Below, one piece after another: positions 13,953 through 17,837 of a DNA stretch of 17,837 nucleotides. Numbering within the stretch: position 1 is the first letter of the stretch; each line of letters opens with the position of its first letter. The stretch lies in NCBI GenBank assembly GCA_002348465.1, contig DEBI01000091.1, positions 1,756-19,592 on the forward strand, written 5' to 3'. Below the pieces are notes generated by a model, which worked only from the letters and a program-made list of their open reading frames with translations, searched no databases and was not told where the DNA came from. The translations under genes and the position numbers were made by a program. Source of the stretch: Gemmatimonadales bacterium UBA2960 (lineage in GTDB: Bacteria > Gemmatimonadota > Gemmatimonadetes > Longimicrobiales > Gaopeijiaceae).

Positions 13953-14509
13953 GGATCCTCCGAGGTCGTCTGAATAAGAGCGACGCCAAGGTCACCATCG
14001 AGTTCTGGAACAAGGACCTCGACTCTCTCACCCTCATGCATCTGCATTTGCCGACCGGTAATATCAGGTTGTATCGGGAGTTCGCGTCCACCGCGATCAA
14101 TAAGAACGCAGAGAAGTATCTTTCCGGGTCGACCCCAGTCACTCAGTTCATTCAAGGCGGCTCTGGAGGTTCGACCTGTGAATGCCACATCGTCGACGAT
14201 CACAACGCACTTGTCGTCAATGCCACCAGGGGGGAGTTCGGTAGCGCCGATTATCGGTCTGGGGCCGACCACCTCTAGATCGTCACGGTAAAGCGTTATG
14301 TCGACAGAGCCCGTCTCTATGTGATCACCTTCTATCTGTTCAATCTCAGCCCGGATCATCTCAGCGACGTGAGTCCCGCGTCGATGAATGCCCATGAGCA
14401 CCAGATCCTCTGTGCCGCCGTTTTTCTCCACGACCTCTCGAGACATCCGTGCTACCGCCCGACGAACGTCGGGCTCACTCATGACGCGGATGCGATTCGG
14501 TGTCGGCAT
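13949..14509 (-). CDS. pyrR: Bifunctional pyr operon regulator / uracil phosphoribosyltransferase
   Basis: RNA-binding regulator that senses UMP and PRPP and also shows uracil phosphoribosyltransferase activity in the family. The 186-residue protein has the start IMSEPDVRRAVARMSREVVEKN-like helix, GIHRRGTHVAEMI (40-52), the dimer/substrate strand DITLYRDDL (70-78), and the PRPP loop VVIVDDVAFTGRT (102-114). The C-terminal GRELPIQPDITGRQM (about 140-154) is also typical. The ATG at 14509 follows an AGGAAAGGA Shine-Dalgarno with about 5 nt spacing, but that sequence is part of a leader hairpin (separate entry). As first gene of pyrRBC it most likely regulates its own operon. Confidence 0.97.
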   Translation of the reverse strand: MPTPNRIRVMSEPDVRRAVARMSREVVEKNGGTEDLVLMGIHRRGTHVAEMIRAEIEQIEGDHIETGSVDITLYRDDLEVVGPRPIIGATELPPGGIDDKCVVIVDDVAFTGRTSRAALNELSDWGRPGKILLCVLIDRGGRELPIQPDITGRQMQMHEGERVEVLVPELDGDLGVALIQTTSEDP

Positions 14510-14514
14510 CAGTT

Positions 14515-14556
14515 CCTTTCCTGGGGAAAGGGGGTCGGGTTTACCTAAACACGACC
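14515..14556 (-). promoter_or_regulatory. Two tandem leader hairpins upstream of pyrR, one covering the Shine-Dalgarno
   Basis: On the minus strand, read toward pyrR, the first stem-loop is GGTCGTGTTTA pairing with TAAACCCGACC (14556-14533): 11-nt arms, one mismatch, GG centre. One base later, CCTTTCC pairs perfectly with GGAAAGG (14531-14515) around the 3-nt loop CCA. The second arm is the pyrR Shine-Dalgarno, 5 nt from the ATG. No T tract follows, so this is not an attenuator terminator. The layout fits translational repression of pyrR, known for mycobacterial PyrR, where ligand-bound PyrR favours a closed start site. The structure is seen directly; PyrR binding is inferred. A DNA operator for the divergent nhaC gene is an alternative for the first dyad. 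Confidence 0.6.
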
Positions 14557-14679
14557 ACCTACGGCTGCTAGCGGAAAGTTCGGCCTTAGCGCCTCTAGGG
14601 TCAACGACCTACAACCCTTTTAAACAAGGCCATGCCCCCCCATTGTTCTGATGCCTTTGTCTTCCCCAGTGAGTTATCC

Positions 14680-16602
14680 ATGCAGTTGTCAACCATCGCT
14701 CGCTCAATCGCCTTCGGTTTATTCGCGTTCTCATTGCCTCTCCCTCTTCTAGCGCAGAACCAAGGAGAAGCACCCGCGGTGATCCTTTCCGACATCCCGT
14801 TCGATATAAAGGTGCTCGGTGAAGGCTCTGAGCGCTCTCGATTCGAGGTACGAAACCACGCTGGCGAAATACTCTCCAGTGGAACCGTTCTTCCTCGGGA
14901 ATCAGCTAACGCTGAAGGCCTGATAGTCGGCTCTCCCGAAGAACTACCTCTCACTGTAACCGTCGGAAACGAATCGTTCACGGTCGATGCACCCGTCATC
15001 CCTGGATGGGCATCAGTTCTCCCCCCCCTCTTGGCGATCGCACTGGCTCTTATCTTCCGAGAGGTCGTAACCGCGCTCTTTGCTGGAGTGTGGCTAGGAA
15101 CCTTTTTTGTCGTGGGCTTCAATCCGCTAACGGCCACTGGGCGGCTTGTTGATCTATTCCTAGTCCCTGCGGTCGCTAACGCCGACCACGCAGCGATCAT
15201 GGTGTTCACGCTCTTCTTGGGAGCTATGGTCGGTATAGTATCCCGAAACGGCGGTACGCAGGGGATTGTTAAGGCCGTAGAACCGCTGGCCAGTAGCCCG
15301 AAGCGAGGAAAGCTTGCGACCTGGTTAGCGGGGATGGCCATATTCTTCGACGACTACGCCAACACCCTCATAGTTGGCAATACGATGCGGCCGATAACGG
15401 ATCGTCTAAAGATCTCACGCGAGAAACTCGCGTATCTCGTCGACTCGACGGCCGCGCCGGTGGCCGCACTGGTCCCGGTCTCAACATGGGTTGGGTACGA
15501 GATCAGCCTCATAGGGGACGGACTCTCGATAGCTGCCGCCCAGACACCTCAAGCCGCTGGCGTCCTTCTCCAGACGAGTCCGTTCAGCATTTTCCTTCAA
15601 ACCATACCCTACCTCTTCTACCCCCTGCTCGCTTTAGCATTCGTGTTCATGACCTCGATAAGCGGGCGTGATTTTGGACCCATGGCGCAAGCAGAGGTCA
15701 GGGCGAACGCTGGTAAGGGCCTGCATGCGACCAACGCGGCCCTTCCGATTGACACGGCGCTTGAAGAGATGCAACCGAAGTCGGGGGTACCGCAGCACTG
15801 GTGGAACGCTGCTCTTCCAGTGCTTTCCGTCATTCTCATCGTCCTCGTGACCCTATACACCACGGGGCGCGCCGGAGCGGGACCAGAGGCCGAACTGAGA
15901 GACGTGTTCGCACAAGCCCAATCGTACAATGCTCTTCTTTGGGGTTCATTTGGCGGAGCCGTCGTGGCGATTGCGTTATCACTCGGCCAGAAACTCTTGA
16001 ATCTCCGCGAATGCATTTCTGCGGCGGTGGGAGGATTCAAATCAATGATGATCGCTATGATCATCCTCGTACTCGCTTGGTCCCTAGGTTCCGTTACTGA
16101 GGCGATTGGAACCTCTCTGTTTCTGCAGACCATCCTTTCTGATCGGATAGCAGTGCAGCTCATCCCCGTTATTGTTTTCGTCACATCCGGAGCCATGGCG
16201 TTTGCAACTGGCACGTCCTGGGGCACCATGGCGATCATGCTACCGGTTGCGATACCCCTCGTTGTTGGCTTAGGAGGATTAGATGTGCTTCCAGGAGGTG
16301 CTCTCGACGCCATCCTGCTTGGAAGTATTTCCTCAGTCTTGGCGGGAGCGATATGGGGAGACCACTGTTCTCCGATCTCAGATACGACCGTGCTTTCATC
16401 TACAGCTTCTGCCTGTGATCACGTTGACCACGTAAAAACCCAGCTCCCCTATGCACTAGTAGTCGGTATCCTCTCTATGCTTCTAGGCAACATTGGTACT
16501 GCGTACGGACTGCCACCAATTGCAGGGCTCGCTATTGGCGTAATACTGCTAGCGATCTTGTTGCGCACGGCCGGGGTATTGGTTCACGATCCTCAGTCCT
16601 AA
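14680..16602 (+). CDS. NhaC-family Na+/H+ antiporter with N-terminal exported domain
   Basis: A 640-residue inner-membrane antiporter. Residues about 112-638 are the Na+/H+ antiporter NhaC family core with many membrane helices; hallmark motifs are MAIFFDDYANTLIVGNTMRPITD (about residues 220-242) and IWGDHCSPISDTTVLSS late in the protein (roughly 565-581). Before the core lie a signal peptide (MQLSTIARS to LLLAQ, about 1-25) and a soluble stretch of about 80 residues that looks beta-rich. I chose ATG 14680 because it places the signal peptide at the N-terminus; the upstream in-frame ATG at 14632 adds 16 unlikely residues. The gene is divergent from pyrR. The transported ion is inferred from the family; amino-acid/ion exchange also occurs in relatives. 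Confidence 0.88.
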   Translation: MQLSTIARSIAFGLFAFSLPLPLLAQNQGEAPAVILSDIPFDIKVLGEGSERSRFEVRNHAGEILSSGTVLPRESANAEGLIVGSPEELPLTVTVGNESFTVDAPVIPGWASVLPPLLAIALALIFREVVTALFAGVWLGTFFVVGFNPLTATGRLVDLFLVPAVANADHAAIMVFTLFLGAMVGIVSRNGGTQGIVKAVEPLASSPKRGKLATWLAGMAIFFDDYANTLIVGNTMRPITDRLKISREKLAYLVDSTAAPVAALVPVSTWVGYEISLIGDGLSIAAAQTPQAAGVLLQTSPFSIFLQTIPYLFYPLLALAFVFMTSISGRDFGPMAQAEVRANAGKGLHATNAALPIDTALEEMQPKSGVPQHWWNAALPVLSVILIVLVTLYTTGRAGAGPEAELRDVFAQAQSYNALLWGSFGGAVVAIALSLGQKLLNLRECISAAVGGFKSMMIAMIILVLAWSLGSVTEAIGTSLFLQTILSDRIAVQLIPVIVFVTSGAMAFATGTSWGTMAIMLPVAIPLVVGLGGLDVLPGGALDAILLGSISSVLAGAIWGDHCSPISDTTVLSSTASACDHVDHVKTQLPYALVVGILSMLLGNIGTAYGLPPIAGLAIGVILLAILLRTAGVLVHDPQS

Positions 16603-16679
16603 GAGGGTTCATACTAGAGAGGGTCCTGTCTGAAGATAGGTCACAAGCAACACTCTACCCCCGTGGTCAAAAAAGAGCG

Positions 16680-17837
16680 CTAAGGATCAAAGCGGGCTTC
16701 CGCGATGCTCCTAAGGAACGGCCTCGTGGGGTCACCCATCCCCTCTCCCACAGCCCAATCGTAGGAAAAAAGCACTACGCCTCCTACGTCCTCCGAACGT
16801 GCAATGTCGATCATTCCGATGGTGGCCTCTATCGTGTTCATGTACGCTCCGATACCGGCCCACACCCTCTCGCGGACCTGTACTGCACTCCTAGCAGTCC
16901 GGACAAGTTCACGAAAGCGCTCTGGGTCCCGCGTGTAGGCCATTGGAACCGCGACGTCGATAATTCCCTGTTCCAGCCACTCAGGCCATGCCTGGAAACG
17001 ATCGCTAAGTGCAAGCTCAGTGTCCGCGATCACTGCCGCAGAGATAGTGAGGTGTGGATTGAATGCCTTAACATCCCGATAAATACGCTCTACAAGGTGA
17101 GTGATATGCCCGCGCCTAAATTGATTCCACAGTTCTTCCTCACCGTCCACAAACGCATAAAGATCTGATTCATGTGCCTGGTTAAGCTTTACCCAGCGTT
17201 CCTCTGTAAGTTGGCCACGGAGCCAAATACGAAACCGGTCAATGGCACCGATTGAATAGTCGTAACTAGCTGACGGGAAGCGTATATAGTCGAAGTGTAA
17301 ACCATCGAGATCGTAACGTCGTGCGAGGTTCATCCAAATCGCGTGGACATGGTCCTGAACTGCTGGATGTGACGGACTGGTGTACACTCCTTCAACCGTA
17401 GAAGAATTTTCTTCAGCATACTGAATGAGTCGGTCGACAAAGTGACTCTCAAACGGATCGACCGCAGCCAACTCCCGGCCGAGTTCACGTGGCACAGAAA
17501 GCCATTCCGGATGTGCGTTAACGATATGGTCGGGGCTTTGGGGTAGCTCTGCCGGCCCCCAAACGAGGTGAGTGTTGACCCACGCATGAACCGCTATTCC
17601 ACGAGCGTGTGCCTCTCGAATCACAAATTCCAAAGGGTCGAATGAAGCAGGCTCACGCACTGACTCGCCACGTGGCTCGAGCGACGATTTATAGAAGGCA
17701 TCCCCTCTTCCTCTAACCTGAATAACCAGTGTATTAATCCCGCTACGCTCCGCCTCCACGATCATCCCCAGGATGGCTTCCTTCGACGTCATCGTGAAGC
17801 GGACTACCCAAAGAGCACGAACCTCATCAAATGTTCG
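16680..17837 (-). CDS. Family-10-like glycosyl hydrolase (GHL10/YngK type), 5' end beyond window
   Basis: The frame is open to the right edge, so the true start is outside the window. The first visible residues include EVRALWVVRF, the conserved opening strand of the GHL10 (formerly DUF187) TIM barrel, and 385 residues are visible. Other barrel motifs are LVIQVRGRGDAFY, IREAHARGIAVHAWVNTHL, the active-site-like strand DLDGLHFDYIRFP, AVPMAYTRDPERF and GGVVLFSYDW. Members are secreted or lipoprotein glycoside hydrolases acting on envelope or exogenous polysaccharide, so a signal sequence is expected just outside. Substrate is unknown. It ends convergently with the NhaC gene across a 77-bp gap that has only a short imperfect stem-loop and no clear terminator. 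An internal ATG at 17792 should not be taken as the start. Confidence 0.88.
   Translation of the reverse strand, partial: RTFDEVRALWVVRFTMTSKEAILGMIVEAERSGINTLVIQVRGRGDAFYKSSLEPRGESVREPASFDPLEFVIREAHARGIAVHAWVNTHLVWGPAELPQSPDHIVNAHPEWLSVPRELGRELAAVDPFESHFVDRLIQYAEENSSTVEGVYTSPSHPAVQDHVHAIWMNLARRYDLDGLHFDYIRFPSASYDYSIGAIDRFRIWLRGQLTEERWVKLNQAHESDLYAFVDGEEELWNQFRRGHITHLVERIYRDVKAFNPHLTISAAVIADTELALSDRFQAWPEWLEQGIIDVAVPMAYTRDPERFRELVRTARSAVQVRERVWAGIGAYMNTIEATIGMIDIARSEDVGGVVLFSYDWAVGEGMGDPTRPFLRSIAEARFDP

Noticed and set aside
14601..15341. Minus-strand open frame of 246 codons opposite the NhaC gene
   Set aside because: Low-complexity Ser/Thr/Arg/Pro-rich translation typical of an antisense shadow; the plus strand encodes a clear antiporter.
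15618..16313. Minus-strand open frame of 231 codons opposite the NhaC gene
   Set aside because: Antisense shadow of membrane-helix codons; no recognisable motif.
16603..16679. Terminator between nhaC and the glycosyl hydrolase
   Set aside because: Only a short imperfect stem (CCTGTC/GATAGG near 16625-16640) without a T tract on either strand.
1..17837. Mobile element, CRISPR array, prophage or defence system
   Set aside because: No transposase, integrase, direct-repeat array, phage or nuclease gene was found; all sizable genes belong to core families or conserved hypotheticals.

Overview
This is a gene-dense bacterial chromosomal window of moderate GC content. Almost everything in it is core housekeeping. 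The mix of families fits a Gram-negative, non-proteobacterial lineage: an orphan protein family best known from Bacteroidota-type genomes, an S2P-ScpA-ScpB-RluB cluster, a pyrR-pyrB-pyrC cluster, and signal peptides on several envelope proteins. My best guess is the FCB superphylum, possibly Gemmatimonadota, but no rRNA is present and this is an inference with low certainty. I see no insertion sequence, integrase, CRISPR array, phage gene, toxin-antitoxin or defence island.

Layout. 1-143 (-): start of a secreted protein that runs off the left edge. 396-1933 (+): tag (3-methyladenine DNA glycosylase I) overlapping a YheT-type alpha/beta hydrolase by ATGA. 1911-3481 (-): AI-2E/PerM-type permease followed by a small uncharacterised protein, whose end overlaps the hydrolase tail to tail. 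3576-3944 (+): short GGQ release-factor-like protein. 3978-4397 (-): SnoaL/NTF2-fold protein. 4559-4632 (-): tRNA with CAT anticodon, probably the lysidine-type tRNA-Ile2. 4805-7605 (+): trkA-trkH potassium uptake, with a possible SD-driven mini-ORF coupled to trkA, then a secreted cupin to 8293. 8317-11226 (-): site-2 protease, scpA, scpB, rluB in a tight operon. 11342-11596 (+): rpsT with a terminator. 11701-14509 (-): pyrR-pyrB-pyrC, every junction overlapping, preceded by two tandem leader hairpins. 14680-16602 (+): NhaC-family antiporter with a signal peptide and extra-membrane N-terminal domain. 16680-17837 (-): family-10-like glycosyl hydrolase that runs off the right edge.

Functions group as ion homeostasis (TrkAH, NhaC), chromosome condensation (ScpAB), pyrimidine synthesis (PyrRBC), translation and RNA modification (S20, RluB, tRNA, release-factor-like protein) and DNA repair (Tag). 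I did not find an obviously new multi-gene system. The most interesting signals are regulatory: the pyrR leader, whose hairpin covers the Shine-Dalgarno; the mini-ORF whose stop overlaps the trkA start; the competing stem-loops after rpsT; and a divergent gene pair whose starts both lie 8 nt from TATA-like boxes.
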